Origin: Candidatus Planktophila sp.
GTDB lineage: Bacteria > Actinomycetota > Actinomycetes > Nanopelagicales > Nanopelagicaceae
Direction of reading: 5' to 3'
Assembly: GCA_009691135.1 (NCBI GenBank)
Contig: SHVF01000001.1
Span: 1-64,000 of the forward strand
DNA length: 64,000 nt
A program made the position numbers and the translations under genes. This document shows, in pieces, positions 20,723-32,228 of the stretch. The notes below the pieces were generated by a model that saw only the letters and a program-made list of their open reading frames with translations, was not told the DNA's origin and searched no databases. Numbering within the stretch: the first letter of the stretch is position 1; each line of letters opens with the position of its first letter.

Positions 20723-21496
20723 CTACCCTTGACCCAATAAAGCGCGCATTGCCAATTTAGGGTCACCAGATGTGACAAGGGCTTCACCTACCAAGATCGC
20801 GTTTGCGCCAGCGTTCTGGGCAAATTGCACATCTGCACGTGAGGCGATGCCAGATTCAGCCACGCGAATAAGTGATGGTGGAATCCGGGGAATCAAGTCA
20901 GCAAATGCCTCCTGACTAACTTCCAAAGTCTTTAAATTCCGCGAATTGACTCCAACTATTTGAGGTGAGATTTCTAGGGCGCGTTCTAGTTCATCGGCTG
21001 TGTGAACTTCAATTAATGAAGCCATACCAAGTTCGGTTGCAACATCATAGAAATCTCTGAGCTGACTCTTAGAAAGTGCAGCCACAATCAGCAGAACCAC
21101 ATCAGCACCATAGGCACGAGCCTCGAAAAATTGATACTCATCGATCATAAAATCTTTGCGCAGTATAGGAATTGTGACGCGCGCGCGAACCGCCGCTAAG
21201 TCAGCGAGAGAGCCTTTAAACATACGTTCTTCAGTGAGCACGCTAATTACGCTTGCGCCTGCTTCTTGATATTGCTGCGCAAGAGATGCTGGATCAGCAA
21301 TAGTTGATAACTCACCTTTGCTTGGTGAAGAGCGTTTTACTTCGGCGATAACTTTCATCTGCTCACCAAGCAGGGCACCGTGTGCATCCAGTGCGCTAGG
21401 TGCTTGTGACATTTGCTCGTGAATTTGGCTAAGTGGCTTACGTCGTCTTGCTAAATCTTCGCGAACACCTTCGATAATCGAATCAAGGACGCTCAC
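20723..21496 (-). CDS. trpC: indole-3-glycerol phosphate synthase
   Basis: VIAEVKRSSPSKGELS, SVLTEERMFKGSL, VGVNSRNLKTLEV; GTG start. Confidence 0.96.
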   Translation of the reverse strand: MSVLDSIIEGVREDLARRRKPLSQIHEQMSQAPSALDAHGALLGEQMKVIAEVKRSSPSKGELSTIADPASLAQQYQEAGASVISVLTEERMFKGSLADLAAVRARVTIPILRKDFMIDEYQFFEARAYGADVVLLIVAALSKSQLRDFYDVATELGMASLIEVHTADELERALEISPQIVGVNSRNLKTLEVSQEAFADLIPRIPPSLIRVAESGIASRADVQFAQNAGANAILVGEALVTSGDPKLAMRALLGQG

Positions 21497-21666
21497 TTTT
21501 CACCAGATTCTTCTGTCGGATCAATACCGTTATCAAGTGCGCTCCATGGGGTGTGTGTCTTTGGCTTTCGTTCATAGCGGGTTGAAAGTTTAAAGCGTCT
21601 CGAAATCAAAAAAACTAAAACCATTACGGCGATAATTGAAAAGAGCACCGGTGCAAAATCTGACAT
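21493..21666 (-). CDS. 57-aa one-TM protein, probable miniature of the Trp-operon-associated membrane protein family
   Basis: Read by eye on the minus strand (not in the ORF track): MSDFAPVLFSIIAVMVLVFLISRRFKLSTRYERKPKTHTPWSALDNGIDPTEESGEK*; its stop overlaps the trpC GTG. Confidence 0.75.
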   Translation of the reverse strand: MSDFAPVLFSIIAVMVLVFLISRRFKLSTRYERKPKTHTPWSALDNGIDPTEESGEK

Positions 21667-23151
21667 TTACTTCTGTTTCAATCGATTGGCTGCGCTAATC
21701 GCACCAAGCACCGCTGCCGCTTTACTTAAACATTCTTGATTCTCGGATTCAGGATCAGAGTCGGCAACAACGCCCGCCCCAGCCTGAACATAGGCCACGC
21801 CATCGTAAATCAACGCGGTGCGAATTGCGATACAGGTATCGATGTTGCCGGTGAAATCCAAATAACCGATGGCACCACCATAAAGTCCGCGACGAGTCGG
21901 CTCCAACTCCTCAATGATTTCCATTGCACGTGGTTTAGGCGCACCCGATAACGTCCCTGCTGGAAAGACTGCAAATAAAGCATCCACTGGAGATTTATCC
22001 GTGGCAAGTTCGCCAATTACCGTCGAAACGATATGCATCACGTGTGAATATCTTTCAATGTGCATAAAATCAATTACTTCTACCGTTCCTGGAGCGCAGA
22101 TCCGACCAAGATCGTTGCGACCTAAATCAACTAACATCAAATGTTCTGCGCGCTCTTTAGGATCTGCCAATAGCTCTTCACCTAAGCGATGATCTTCTTC
22201 TGCAGATGCAGAACGCTTACGTGTGCCCGCAATTGGATGCACCATTACTTCTTTGCCAGTTACTTTAACTAGCGCCTCTGGACTAGAGCCAACAACCTCG
22301 ATGCCATCAGTAAATCGGAATAAATACATGTATGGGCTTGGGTTATGAAGTCGCAACATACGGTAGACATCAAGGGCATCGGCGTTGCATTCCATCGCAA
22401 ATCGTTGTGACAGTACGATTTGAAAAGCCTCGCCTGCGACAATCTCTTCTTTGGCCTGCAAAATCTTGGAAATATATTCTTCGCCAGTGATATTGCGTGA
22501 GAACTCTGGCTGCTCTTTGCTGGGTAATTCATCTACATATCCAGGAAGCGACCCTTGAAGATCAGATTGCATATGATCTAAACGAGATTGCGCATCAATA
22601 AATGCCTGATCCACTCGTTCGCCGCTGCCATCCCAATTGATGGCATTGGCAATTAACGTGATCGTTCCTTCAGCATGATCCATAACCGCTAGATCACTAG
22701 TTAACATAAAGGCTAATTCAGGCAGAGCAATATCTTTCTTGGCAATCGTTGGCAATTTTTCTAGGCGTCGGACAGAGTCATATCCCATATAACCAACTAG
22801 TCCACCAGTAAGCGGTGGAAGACCATCAATTTTGGGCGAACGCAAGTGCGAAGCAGATAAGCGAAGTGCATCAAGTGGATCTATTCCAACCGGAGCACCA
22901 GCAGGAGTTGTTCCGACCCAAATTGCTTCCCCATCTTTTTCACTCAAAGTTGCTTGGCTATTGGCTCCGATAAATGAGTAACGTGACCACACTCCCCCAT
23001 GTTCGGCTGATTCGAGTAAGAAGGTAGATGGTGCGTTCTTCGCAAGTTTGCGATAAACGCCGAGTGGTGTCTCGCTGTCAGCCATGAGTTTGCGATAAAC
23101 CGGAATAACGTTATAACTCTTGGCGTACTCGCGAAATTCTTCAATATTCAT
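21667..23151 (-). CDS. trpE: anthranilate synthase component I
   Basis: [60 protein letters not shown]. Confidence 0.97.
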   Translation of the reverse strand: MNIEEFREYAKSYNVIPVYRKLMADSETPLGVYRKLAKNAPSTFLLESAEHGGVWSRYSFIGANSQATLSEKDGEAIWVGTTPAGAPVGIDPLDALRLSASHLRSPKIDGLPPLTGGLVGYMGYDSVRRLEKLPTIAKKDIALPELAFMLTSDLAVMDHAEGTITLIANAINWDGSGERVDQAFIDAQSRLDHMQSDLQGSLPGYVDELPSKEQPEFSRNITGEEYISKILQAKEEIVAGEAFQIVLSQRFAMECNADALDVYRMLRLHNPSPYMYLFRFTDGIEVVGSSPEALVKVTGKEVMVHPIAGTRKRSASAEEDHRLGEELLADPKERAEHLMLVDLGRNDLGRICAPGTVEVIDFMHIERYSHVMHIVSTVIGELATDKSPVDALFAVFPAGTLSGAPKPRAMEIIEELEPTRRGLYGGAIGYLDFTGNIDTCIAIRTALIYDGVAYVQAGAGVVADSDPESENQECLSKAAAVLGAISAANRLKQK

Positions 23152-23510
23152 TTCTTCCCATTAGTTTCGGTAGAAAGAGAAATCGGATTGTGGAAACAAG
23201 AAATCTTGCCCGTGTGGCAAGCAGCTCTAACTTGTTCGACTTGCAGAAGCAACGCATCGCCGTCGCAATCTAAAGAAATTGATATGACTTTCTGGGTGTT
23301 ACCAGAAGTTGCACCTTTCTCCCAGAGTTCATTTCGGCTGCGGCTCCAATAAGTAGCACGTCCAGTTTCTATAGTTATGGCAAGTGAATCAGAGTTCATA
23401 TAGGCCAGCATTAACACTTCACCTGATTTGAAATCCTGAGCAATCGCAGGAATCAATTCTTGCGAATTCTTCAGGTGCGCGGCAACATCATCTGAAAGGC
23501 GCACGCTCAT
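23148..23510 (-). CDS. hisI: phosphoribosyl-AMP cyclohydrolase
   Basis: [56 protein letters not shown]. Confidence 0.96.
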   Translation of the reverse strand: MSVRLSDDVAAHLKNSQELIPAIAQDFKSGEVLMLAYMNSDSLAITIETGRATYWSRSRNELWEKGATSGNTQKVISISLDCDGDALLLQVEQVRAACHTGKISCFHNPISLSTETNGKK

Positions 23511-23524
23511 GGTTACATTCTGCC

Positions 23525-24298
23525 TTAGACGGTGGCGTTGGTGCGAATGGAATATCCCTGGGCGCTCAAGTACTTCTTAACATCGCTTATTCGATGGACT
23601 CCAAAATGAAAAACACTTGCCGCAAGCAAAGCATCAGCCCCGGCATCTAAGGCTGCCGCAAAATCTTCTAGCGAACCTGCGCCACCGCTGGCAATTAAGG
23701 GGACCTTTGAAATAGCGCGAACGGCAGTAATCATTCCAATGTCATAGCCAGCACGAGTGCCATCGGCATCCATCGAATTAAGTAAAATTTCACCCGCCCC
23801 GAGTGCACATGCCTTTCCCACCCAAGCTAGCGCATCAAGTCCTGCGCTCTGGCGGCCACCGTGAGTTGTAACTTCAAAACCAGATTCGGTTCGTGCTCTG
23901 CGTGCATCAATTGATATGACTAATACTTGGGAGCCAAATCGATCAGCAATTTCTGCAATTAGCTCTGGACGCGCTATCGCCGAAGTATTTATTGAAACTT
24001 TATCAGCACCAGCCCGTAACAATCGATCGACATCTTCTACAGTGCGGATACCACCTCCCACAGTTAATGGAATAAATACTTGCTCCGCCGTTTTGCGAAC
24101 AACATCCAAAGTTGTTTCACGATCTGAACTGCTAGCGGAAATATCTAAAAAGGTAAGTTCGTCAGCACCTTCTCTGTTATAGAGCGAAGCCATTTCAACA
24201 GGATCACCAGCATCTACAAGGTCTGTGAAGTTGACTCCCTTTACGACGCGACCGTCAGTGACATCTAAACAAGGAATGATGCGGATAGATAACGTCAT
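23525..24298 (-). CDS. hisF: imidazole glycerol phosphate synthase subunit HisF
   Basis: [48 protein letters not shown]. Confidence 0.97.
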   Translation of the reverse strand: MTLSIRIIPCLDVTDGRVVKGVNFTDLVDAGDPVEMASLYNREGADELTFLDISASSSDRETTLDVVRKTAEQVFIPLTVGGGIRTVEDVDRLLRAGADKVSINTSAIARPELIAEIADRFGSQVLVISIDARRARTESGFEVTTHGGRQSAGLDALAWVGKACALGAGEILLNSMDADGTRAGYDIGMITAVRAISKVPLIASGGAGSLEDFAAALDAGADALLAASVFHFGVHRISDVKKYLSAQGYSIRTNATV

Positions 24299-25038
24299 TA
24301 AATTGTGCCTTTAGTTAGCGTGAGCGCCTCTTCTAGCGTGAACGCTCCGGCATAAAGTGCTTTCCCGACTATCGCACCTTCGACTCCAATTTCATGCAAG
24401 GCGGCAAGTGCTGCGATGTCGGCAAGAGATGAAATTCCACCACTTGCTACAACTGGTTGCTTGGTTACTGCGCAGACTTCTCTAAGAAGTTCTAGGTTTG
24501 GCCCCTGAAGAGTCCCATCTTTTGTTACATCTGTAACAACATAGCGAGCACATCCATCACGTTCTAACCTGGCAAGTGTTTCAAATAAATCGCCACTTTC
24601 TTTCGTCCATCCACGTGCCGCCAAGACATGACCTCTTACATCAAGGCCAACTGCAATTCGATCACCATGTTCGGCTATAACGTGTGCGGTCCAATCAGGA
24701 TTTTCTAACGCGGCGGTTCCTAAATTTACGCGACGACAGCCCGTTGCCAAAGCACGCTTTAAAGATTGGTCATCTCGGATTCCGCCAGAGAGCTCAACCT
24801 TTATATCCAATCTGCCTACAACTTCGGCGAGCAGCGCGCTGTTTTCACCACGACCAAAGGCGGCATCTAAGTCGACCAGGTGTAACCATTCGGCTCCCGC
24901 ACTTTGAAATTCCAGAGCGACTTCAAGTGGTTCGCCGTAAATACTTTCACGCGCAAGTTCGCCTTGTACCAACCGCACCGCTTTCCCATCTTTTACATCT
25001 ACCGCAGGAAGTAGTTCTAAATAATTTGAATTATTCAC
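24298..25038 (-). CDS. priA: bifunctional HisA/TrpF-type isomerase (PriA)
   Basis: [63 protein letters not shown] motif ([12 protein letters not shown]) as in actinobacterial PriA. Confidence 0.9.
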   Translation of the reverse strand: MNNSNYLELLPAVDVKDGKAVRLVQGELARESIYGEPLEVALEFQSAGAEWLHLVDLDAAFGRGENSALLAEVVGRLDIKVELSGGIRDDQSLKRALATGCRRVNLGTAALENPDWTAHVIAEHGDRIAVGLDVRGHVLAARGWTKESGDLFETLARLERDGCARYVVTDVTKDGTLQGPNLELLREVCAVTKQPVVASGGISSLADIAALAALHEIGVEGAIVGKALYAGAFTLEEALTLTKGTI

Positions 25039-25637
25039 AGCATTGCCACCCAGTTCTTTATCAGCGCTAAGCCAGCATCTCCTGATTTTTCAGGATGAAA
25101 TTGCGTTGCACAAATCGCGCCATCTTCAACTGCGCTTAGAAATTTTTCACCGTGGGTGGTCCACGCTTGTGCAATACCAACCGGCGCTTTAGCGGCATAT
25201 GAATGAACGAAGTAGAAAGACTGATCCGTTAAGCCGTTAAATAAATTTGAGTTGCCAGTGACCGAAACTGTATTCCAACCCATATGTGGCAATATCGGAG
25301 CCTTCAGCTTTGAAATACTTTCTTGCCAAAGACCGACACCCTTATGTAGTTCGCCATTGGTATGTTCGTCGCCATCGCGAAAGAAAATTTGCATTCCAAC
25401 GCAGATTCCGAGTGTTGGTCTTTGCCCCGCAACCCGAGCGCGAACTATTTCATCCCCTCCCATGTTAATTAAGCCACGCATGCACGAAGCAAATGCACCA
25501 ACACCTGGGACAACTAACCCAGCAGCATTTAAAGCAATATCTTTATCGGAAGTTATGACTACTTCCGCCCCGCTAAGTTCGAAGGCGCGTTGGGCAGATC
25601 GTAAATTACCTGACCCATAGTCAAGAATTGCAATCAC
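25035..25637 (-). CDS. hisH: imidazole glycerol phosphate synthase glutaminase subunit
   Basis: [43 protein letters not shown]. Confidence 0.97.
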   Translation of the reverse strand: MIAILDYGSGNLRSAQRAFELSGAEVVITSDKDIALNAAGLVVPGVGAFASCMRGLINMGGDEIVRARVAGQRPTLGICVGMQIFFRDGDEHTNGELHKGVGLWQESISKLKAPILPHMGWNTVSVTGNSNLFNGLTDQSFYFVHSYAAKAPVGIAQAWTTHGEKFLSAVEDGAICATQFHPEKSGDAGLALIKNWVAML

Positions 25638-25639
25638 TA

Positions 25640-26224
25640 TTACAGCGAACCTTTGGTTGAAGGAACTCCTGCGATTCCACCGTCTAGCGAAACTGCATCG
25701 CGGAGTGCGCGAGCAACTGCTTTAAATTGCGCTTCAAATACGTGGTGCGCGTTGCGACCCTCAAGTACGCGAATATGCAAAGCAATACGTGCCTCAGCAA
25801 CAATAGATTCCCAAATATGTTTGCCAAGTGTTGTATCAAAGGTGCCAATTAATTCTACGATTTCAGGTTGGCGATGAACTAAATATGGACGACCTGAAAG
25901 ATCAACCGCCACCTGAACTAAAACTTCATCAAGAGGAACCATGGCATCGCCGAAGCGACGGATACCAACTTTATCGCCAAGTGCTTCGCGCAAAGCTTGT
26001 CCGAAAGCCAGCGAGGTATCTTCAACAGTGTGATGTGAATCGATATCAATATCGCCACTTGTTTTTACGGTTAAATTAAATCCAGAATGCTTGCCGAGTT
26101 GCGAGAGCATATGGTCAAAGAATGGAACGCCTGTATCTACAGAAATTTCACCCTCACCATCTAGGTTTAACTCCACAATTACATGCGACTCTTTTGTCTT
26201 GCGTTCTACGCGAGCTGTTCTCAT
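25640..26224 (-). CDS. hisB: imidazoleglycerol-phosphate dehydratase
   Basis: [56 protein letters not shown]. Confidence 0.97.
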   Translation of the reverse strand: MRTARVERKTKESHVIVELNLDGEGEISVDTGVPFFDHMLSQLGKHSGFNLTVKTSGDIDIDSHHTVEDTSLAFGQALREALGDKVGIRRFGDAMVPLDEVLVQVAVDLSGRPYLVHRQPEIVELIGTFDTTLGKHIWESIVAEARIALHIRVLEGRNAHHVFEAQFKAVARALRDAVSLDGGIAGVPSTKGSL

Positions 26225-27330
26225 TGGCTTTCTCCGTTCAGAATTTCCTGCAGGGCTTGAATAAATCTCTGATTTTCGGCCTCATTGCCAATGGTCATAC
26301 GTAAGTGAGCCAATAATCCCACATCTCTGATCAGAACTCCCCGATCTAGCAATTGCCGCCATAATTGTGCGGGCTCCATTGGGAAACCAGAGAAAATAAT
26401 GAAATTCGCCTTGCTCGGAACAACTTTCAGACCTAGCTCTTCAATGGCAGCCACCACAGATTTGCGTGCTTCTATCAGAGTTGAAACATTTCCTAGGAGC
26501 TCGCTCTGATATTGCAGAGCAACCTCGGCGGCTGCTTGAGTCAAGGAACTCAAGTGATACGGCAGTCGCACTAAGAACATCGCCGAAACCAGTTCTTTAT
26601 TTGCAATCAAATAGCCCAATCGTGCACCGGCGAAGGCGAAGGCTTTGCTCATGGTTCGGATAACTATCAAATTGGAATGCTTAGCAAGCAAGGTCACAGC
26701 AGATGGTTGATCTGAGAATTCAGCATATGCCTCATCGACAACAAGAAGGCCGTTGATCTGCCCCGTTGCGATGATTAACTCTTGAATCTCTGCCAGAGTA
26801 ACAACTGTGCCGGTCGGATTATTAGGCGTAGTGATGAAAGTTAGACCCGGTTTAACCTTTGCAATATCTGACTTTGCCTTCGCCAAGTCCAATGAGAAGT
26901 CAGCACGACGACCGCCGTCATTCCAATTAGTACCGATTACTTTTGCAATTAGCGGATGCATCGAATAAGAAGGTGTAAATCCTAGAGTAGGACGCTCTCC
27001 GAAAGCCATAAAGAGAGATTGAATAATCTCATTACTGCCATTGGCGGCCCAAATTTCATCGACACCAAAAGAGGTGCCAGACAAGGAATTAATAAATTTT
27101 GCTAATGCGTCTCGTAAAATTACAGCATCGCGATCTGGGTATCTATTTAGATTTGCAGCAACGCTGTGAATGCGATCCGCAATTGCTTGAGCAAGTGCTG
27201 GTGATGGTGGATAAGGGTTCTCGTTCGTATTTAGCGTAGCTTGCGCCGGAACTTGCGGCGCGCCGTAAGGAGAAAGTGGTTTTAGATCATCGCGCAAGGG
27301 CATCCAGAGCGGCCAATTCTGATCGCTCAT
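26221..27330 (-). CDS. hisC: histidinol-phosphate aminotransferase
   Basis: [43 protein letters not shown]. Confidence 0.96.
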   Translation of the reverse strand: MSDQNWPLWMPLRDDLKPLSPYGAPQVPAQATLNTNENPYPPSPALAQAIADRIHSVAANLNRYPDRDAVILRDALAKFINSLSGTSFGVDEIWAANGSNEIIQSLFMAFGERPTLGFTPSYSMHPLIAKVIGTNWNDGGRRADFSLDLAKAKSDIAKVKPGLTFITTPNNPTGTVVTLAEIQELIIATGQINGLLVVDEAYAEFSDQPSAVTLLAKHSNLIVIRTMSKAFAFAGARLGYLIANKELVSAMFLVRLPYHLSSLTQAAAEVALQYQSELLGNVSTLIEARKSVVAAIEELGLKVVPSKANFIIFSGFPMEPAQLWRQLLDRGVLIRDVGLLAHLRMTIGNEAENQRFIQALQEILNGESQ

Positions 27331-28634
27331 AAATTTTCCAAACGCGCAGTAATCGCCTCACCATGTGCCGGCAGATCCTCAGAGTTCGCCAGAGTGATTA
27401 CTGTTGCAGCAATATCAACAAAAGCGCTCTGTGAATATTCGATGTAGTGCAAGCCGCGCAGGAATGTTTGAACGGATAAACCGCTGCTGTGGCAAGCGCA
27501 TCCGCCGGTAGGTAATACGTGATTTGACCCAGCCGAGTAATCCCCGAGTGAAACAGGTGAAAACCTGCCAATAAATACTGCACCAGCATTGCGGATTTGC
27601 AGAGCATCAAGGGCGGAGTTCTTAGTTTGAATCTCTAAGTGTTCAGCCGCATAAGCATTTACTACATCTAACCCTTGCGCAATTGAATCAACTAAAACAA
27701 TTGCAGATTGGATGCCACCAAGTGCTTCGCGGATACGATCGGAATGCTTAGTTTTCGTAATACGCGTTAGCAATTCCACGGCAACATCATTTGCCAGACT
27801 TAAGGAATCAGTCACCAATACCGCAGCAGCGATTACATCGTGTTCAGCTTGGCTAATCAGATCTGATGCCACATCAGATGCAATGGCGCTTTCATCAGCC
27901 AGAATCGCGATTTCAGTTGGCCCGGCCTCAGAATCAATTCCGATTACACCGCGTAGCGCGCGTTTGGCTGCTGCAACATAGATATTGCCTGGTCCAGTAA
28001 CGAGATCGCACTTTTCCGATAAACCTTCCATGCCATATGCAAAGAGTCCGATCGCTTGCGCTCCCCCAATTGCATAGACCTCGGTGATACCAAGCAGTGC
28101 GCAGGCCGCCAAAATTGTGGGGTGTGGCAGGCCACCGAACTCCTTCTGCGGTGGAGAAGCGACAGCGATGCTGGAAACTTTTGCAATTTGTGCTGGAATA
28201 ACATTCATTAAAACGCTACTTGGATAAACAGCGCGTCCACCTGGAACATATAAGCCAACTCGATCAACGGGGATCCAACGTTCGGTTACTAAGCCACCGT
28301 CTACAACACAAGTAGTATTCTCTGTTCGAATTTGATCGGTGTGAACTTTTTGAATTCTGGTAATTGATACTTCGAGTGCTTGGCGAACCTGCGGATCTAA
28401 TTCAGCCAGTGCCTTATCTAGCGCACCTTTTGAGACCTTGATTGAAAGTGGAGTGACACCATCAAATTCTTGCGCAAGTTTAATCAATTCAGATTCATCA
28501 CCGTTTTTGACACGTTCTAATATTGGTTCAATAACCAGCATTGCAGCTGCGATATCTAAAGTTGCACGAGGAATAGCGCGCTGATAGCCAGCCTTGGTAA
28601 GAGATTTACCGCGCAGATCAAGCGTACGAATCAT
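27327..28634 (-). CDS. hisD: histidinol dehydrogenase
   Basis: [53 protein letters not shown]. Confidence 0.97.
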   Translation of the reverse strand: MIRTLDLRGKSLTKAGYQRAIPRATLDIAAAMLVIEPILERVKNGDESELIKLAQEFDGVTPLSIKVSKGALDKALAELDPQVRQALEVSITRIQKVHTDQIRTENTTCVVDGGLVTERWIPVDRVGLYVPGGRAVYPSSVLMNVIPAQIAKVSSIAVASPPQKEFGGLPHPTILAACALLGITEVYAIGGAQAIGLFAYGMEGLSEKCDLVTGPGNIYVAAAKRALRGVIGIDSEAGPTEIAILADESAIASDVASDLISQAEHDVIAAAVLVTDSLSLANDVAVELLTRITKTKHSDRIREALGGIQSAIVLVDSIAQGLDVVNAYAAEHLEIQTKNSALDALQIRNAGAVFIGRFSPVSLGDYSAGSNHVLPTGGCACHSSGLSVQTFLRGLHYIEYSQSAFVDIAATVITLANSEDLPAHGEAITARLENL

Positions 28635-28675
28635 GGGCCAAGTCTAATGGCTAGCCCGTAATACAAGTACGGCGA

Positions 28676-31600
28676 TTAAATTCGGATCAAGCAGTCTGGT
28701 CCGAGAATTGATTTGAGATCGGCGCTCAGACTTGGTGATGCGGTGACTAGCGCATCAATCTTCATGGTCGTCAGAGTTCCTTGATCATCAATTTGCATAT
28801 GAACTTCACGTTTTCCAGGGTGAGAGCGCAAGATCTCTTTCATGCGATCGACAATAGGCGGAGTGCATTGCGAAACCGGCATCGAGATAAGTAGCGGACT
28901 AACAGGACCAGTTGAGATATCAAGAGATTTCATTTCTATTGCAGTAAATTTCACTACCTCATCGCGACGTTCGAAACGTCCGCGCACAGTTACGACTCGA
29001 TCTTCAATCAGCGTCATCGCATATTGGTTATAGGTGTTTGCAAAGAAGAGAACTTCTACTGCACCTTCGAGATCTTCCAGGCTCACGATTGCCCATGAAG
29101 AACCTTGCCGCGAAACTTTTCTTTGTACACCAGTAATCAGCCCCCCAAGAGTGATCACGCCATCTGGAGTGCTCTCATCAGCTAAGAGCGCGCTGATGGA
29201 CATGTCGGTATTAGAACGCAAAATATGTTCCACACCTAACAATGGATGATCGGATACATAAAGTCCCAACATTTCACGTTCAAAAACTAATAAAGTTGCC
29301 TTGTCCCATTCGAAAATTGGAATTTCAATCTCTAAGCCAGCGACTTGGGTCATTGATTCTCCGCCAAAGAGATCGAACTGTCCGATCGCCTCAGCGCGTT
29401 TAGTTTCGATAACCGAATCAATTGCCTCAAGGTAAATTGTCATCAAGCCTTTGCGGGGATGCTGTAAAGAATCAAATGCTCCACCTTTAATAAGTGATTC
29501 GATTGTTTTCTTATTGCAAACCTGTGCGTCGACTTTGGCAAGGAAATCTCCAAAAGATGTAAATGTTCCCTTAGTCGCGCGCGCGCTCTTAATTGAGGCA
29601 ACAACTCCTTCACCGACGTTACGAATTGCGGCAAGGCCAAAGCGAATATCTTTACCGCGTGCGGTGTACTCGGCATTTGATTCATTTACATCAGGCGCCA
29701 ATACCTTTATTCCCATCCGGCGACACTCAGATAAATAGAGAGCAGATTTATCTTTATCATCACGAACACTTGTTAGCAGGGCCGCCATATATTCAGTTGG
29801 ATAATTTGCTTTTAGGTAGCCAGTCCAGAATGAAACAACACCATATGCAGCACTGTGGGCGCGGTTGAATGCGTAATCCGAGAATGGGATCAAGACATCC
29901 CATAAACGTTTAATGGCGGCAGTTGAGAAACCATTTGCTTTCATGCCGGCTTCGAATGGAACATATTCTTTATCTAGGATTTCCTTATTTTTCTTACCCA
30001 TCGCCTTACGCAATAAATCGGCGCGGCCAAGTGAGAATCCTGCAACCTTTTGGGCAATCGCCATTACTTGCTCTTGATAAACAATAAGGCCGTAGGTATC
30101 TCCCAAAATTTCCTGCAAGGGTTCAAAGAGTTCTGGGTGAATTGGTTCTACCGGCTTGCGCCCATTTTTGCGATCGGCATAGTTATTGTGGGCATTTTCT
30201 CCCATTGGACCTGGACGGTAAAGGGCGATGACTGCAGAAATATCTGCAAATGAATCGGGCGACATGCTTCGAAGTAGCGCGCGCATTGGTCCACCATCGA
30301 GTTGGAATACACCAAGGGTGTCACCGCGCGATAAGAGTTCAAAAGTCTTTTGATCATGAAGTGGTAAATCTTCCAGCACTACATCTATTCCTTGATTTTC
30401 TGTAATATTTAAGAGCGCATCATCTAATACTGAAAGATTTCGCAGGCCAAGGAAGTCCATCTTTAATAAACCCGTGGATTCGCAAGCACCCATATCGAAT
30501 TGGGTGATGATCGCTCCATCGGCCTCGCGACGATGGATTGGAATTACATCTAGCAGTGGCTCACGCGAGAGAATTACACCTGCAGCATGAACTCCCCACT
30601 GTCGTTTCAAACCTTCTAAACCTCGCGCCAGATCGACAACTTTTTTAGAATCAGGATCACTTTGATAGAGCTCACGGAATTCACCAGCTTCACCATGACG
30701 TGGATCAGTTCTATCAAAGACGCCAGAGAGAGAAATGTCTTTACCCATCACCGATGGCGGAAGAGCCTTGGTTAACCTCTCACCAATTACATATGGATAA
30801 CCAAGAACACGGGTGGCATCCTTTATGGATTGCTTAGATTTGATTGTTCCGTAAGTGATTATTTGCGCAACACGGTCTGAACCATATTTTTCAGTTGCAT
30901 AGCGAATCATCTCTCCACGACGTCTTTCATCAAAGTCCAGATCGATATCCGGCATTGAAATACGTTCTGGATTTAAGAAGCGTTCGAAAAGTAATCCATG
31001 TTCGATGGGATCCAACCCAGTGATGCCAAGTGAGTAAGCAACTAAAGATCCCGCCGCAGATCCACGACCTGGGCCAACTCGAATTCCAACTTTTCTGGCA
31101 TAACTAACTAAGTCTGCAACGACGAGGAAGTAGCCAGGGAATCCCATCTTCTCCATAACGCCAAGTTCGTAGTTAAGGCGATCTATATGAGGTTGAGTCA
31201 CACTGTCACCGAAACGATTTTGTAACCCACGTTCGGATTCTTTACGTAACCAACTATCTTCGGTCTCCCCCGTTGGAACAGCAAAGGCTGGCATTAAATT
31301 TTCACCTTCGCGCAATTTGACATTACAGCGCTCGGCAATAAGTAAGGTGTTATCACATGCTTCCGGGATATCTTTGAAGAGTTCGCGCATTTGTGCAGGA
31401 GTCTTTAAATAGAACTCATCATTATCAAATTTAAATCGCTTTGGATCGGCCAGGGTTGACCCAGATTGAACGCAGAGGAGAGCCTCGTGTGCCGGTGCAT
31501 CTTCATGTCGCGTGTAGTGCAGATCGTTGGTGGCAAGCAGCGGCAGTTTTAATTCGCGACCGAGCTTTAGCAAATCTGCCTTTACTCGCGTTTCAACGTC

Positions 31601-32209
31601 AATTCCGTGGTCCATTAACTCTAAAAAGAAATTATTGGCCCCAAAAATATCTCGGTAATCACTTGCCGCACGCATCGCTTCTTTGTAATTACCCATACGC
31701 AAGCGAGTCTGGATTTCACCACCCGGACATCCCGTAGTTGCGATTAGCCCATCGGCATACTTTGAGAGCAGTTCGCGATCCATACGTGGTTTGTAGTAAT
31801 AGCCTTCAAGGGATGCCAGCGACGAAAGGCGAAATAGGTTTGCTAAGCCGTGATTGTTCTCGGCCAAGATCGTCATATGTGTATATGCCCCACCACCGGA
31901 GACATCATCATCTCCGCCATCTGCCCATTGCACACGTTTCTTATCGTGACGCGACTCAGGTGCAACATAGGCTTCAATGCCGATGATTGGTTTAACCCCA
32001 GCCTTTGTGGCTTGCTTATAAAAATCAAAGGCTCCAAAAACATTTCCATGATCGGTCATTGCAATCGCAGGCATTTCTAAGCGTGCAACTTCTTCGACTA
32101 AATCTCCCACGCGAGCAGCGCCATCGAGCATTGAGTACTCGGTGTGAACGTGCAGGTGTACGAAAGAGTCGCGTTTATTCGCAGCAGGTTTTGGGTTCTC
32201 AGTCGTCAC
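28676..32209 (-). CDS. dnaE: DNA polymerase III alpha subunit (DnaE1)
   Basis: 1177 aa; PHP FVHLHVHTEYSMLDGA, VGPGRGSAAGSLVAYSLGIT, PDIDLDFDERRRGEMI. Confidence 0.97.
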   Translation of the reverse strand: MTTENPKPAANKRDSFVHLHVHTEYSMLDGAARVGDLVEEVARLEMPAIAMTDHGNVFGAFDFYKQATKAGVKPIIGIEAYVAPESRHDKKRVQWADGGDDDVSGGGAYTHMTILAENNHGLANLFRLSSLASLEGYYYKPRMDRELLSKYADGLIATTGCPGGEIQTRLRMGNYKEAMRAASDYRDIFGANNFFLELMDHGIDVETRVKADLLKLGRELKLPLLATNDLHYTRHEDAPAHEALLCVQSGSTLADPKRFKFDNDEFYLKTPAQMRELFKDIPEACDNTLLIAERCNVKLREGENLMPAFAVPTGETEDSWLRKESERGLQNRFGDSVTQPHIDRLNYELGVMEKMGFPGYFLVVADLVSYARKVGIRVGPGRGSAAGSLVAYSLGITGLDPIEHGLLFERFLNPERISMPDIDLDFDERRRGEMIRYATEKYGSDRVAQIITYGTIKSKQSIKDATRVLGYPYVIGERLTKALPPSVMGKDISLSGVFDRTDPRHGEAGEFRELYQSDPDSKKVVDLARGLEGLKRQWGVHAAGVILSREPLLDVIPIHRREADGAIITQFDMGACESTGLLKMDFLGLRNLSVLDDALLNITENQGIDVVLEDLPLHDQKTFELLSRGDTLGVFQLDGGPMRALLRSMSPDSFADISAVIALYRPGPMGENAHNNYADRKNGRKPVEPIHPELFEPLQEILGDTYGLIVYQEQVMAIAQKVAGFSLGRADLLRKAMGKKNKEILDKEYVPFEAGMKANGFSTAAIKRLWDVLIPFSDYAFNRAHSAAYGVVSFWTGYLKANYPTEYMAALLTSVRDDKDKSALYLSECRRMGIKVLAPDVNESNAEYTARGKDIRFGLAAIRNVGEGVVASIKSARATKGTFTSFGDFLAKVDAQVCNKKTIESLIKGGAFDSLQHPRKGLMTIYLEAIDSVIETKRAEAIGQFDLFGGESMTQVAGLEIEIPIFEWDKATLLVFEREMLGLYVSDHPLLGVEHILRSNTDMSISALLADESTPDGVITLGGLITGVQRKVSRQGSSWAIVSLEDLEGAVEVLFFANTYNQYAMTLIEDRVVTVRGRFERRDEVVKFTAIEMKSLDISTGPVSPLLISMPVSQCTPPIVDRMKEILRSHPGKREVHMQIDDQGTLTTMKIDALVTASPSLSADLKSILGPDCLIRI

Positions 32210-32228
32210 AGTTGCACAAGGTTAGTGG

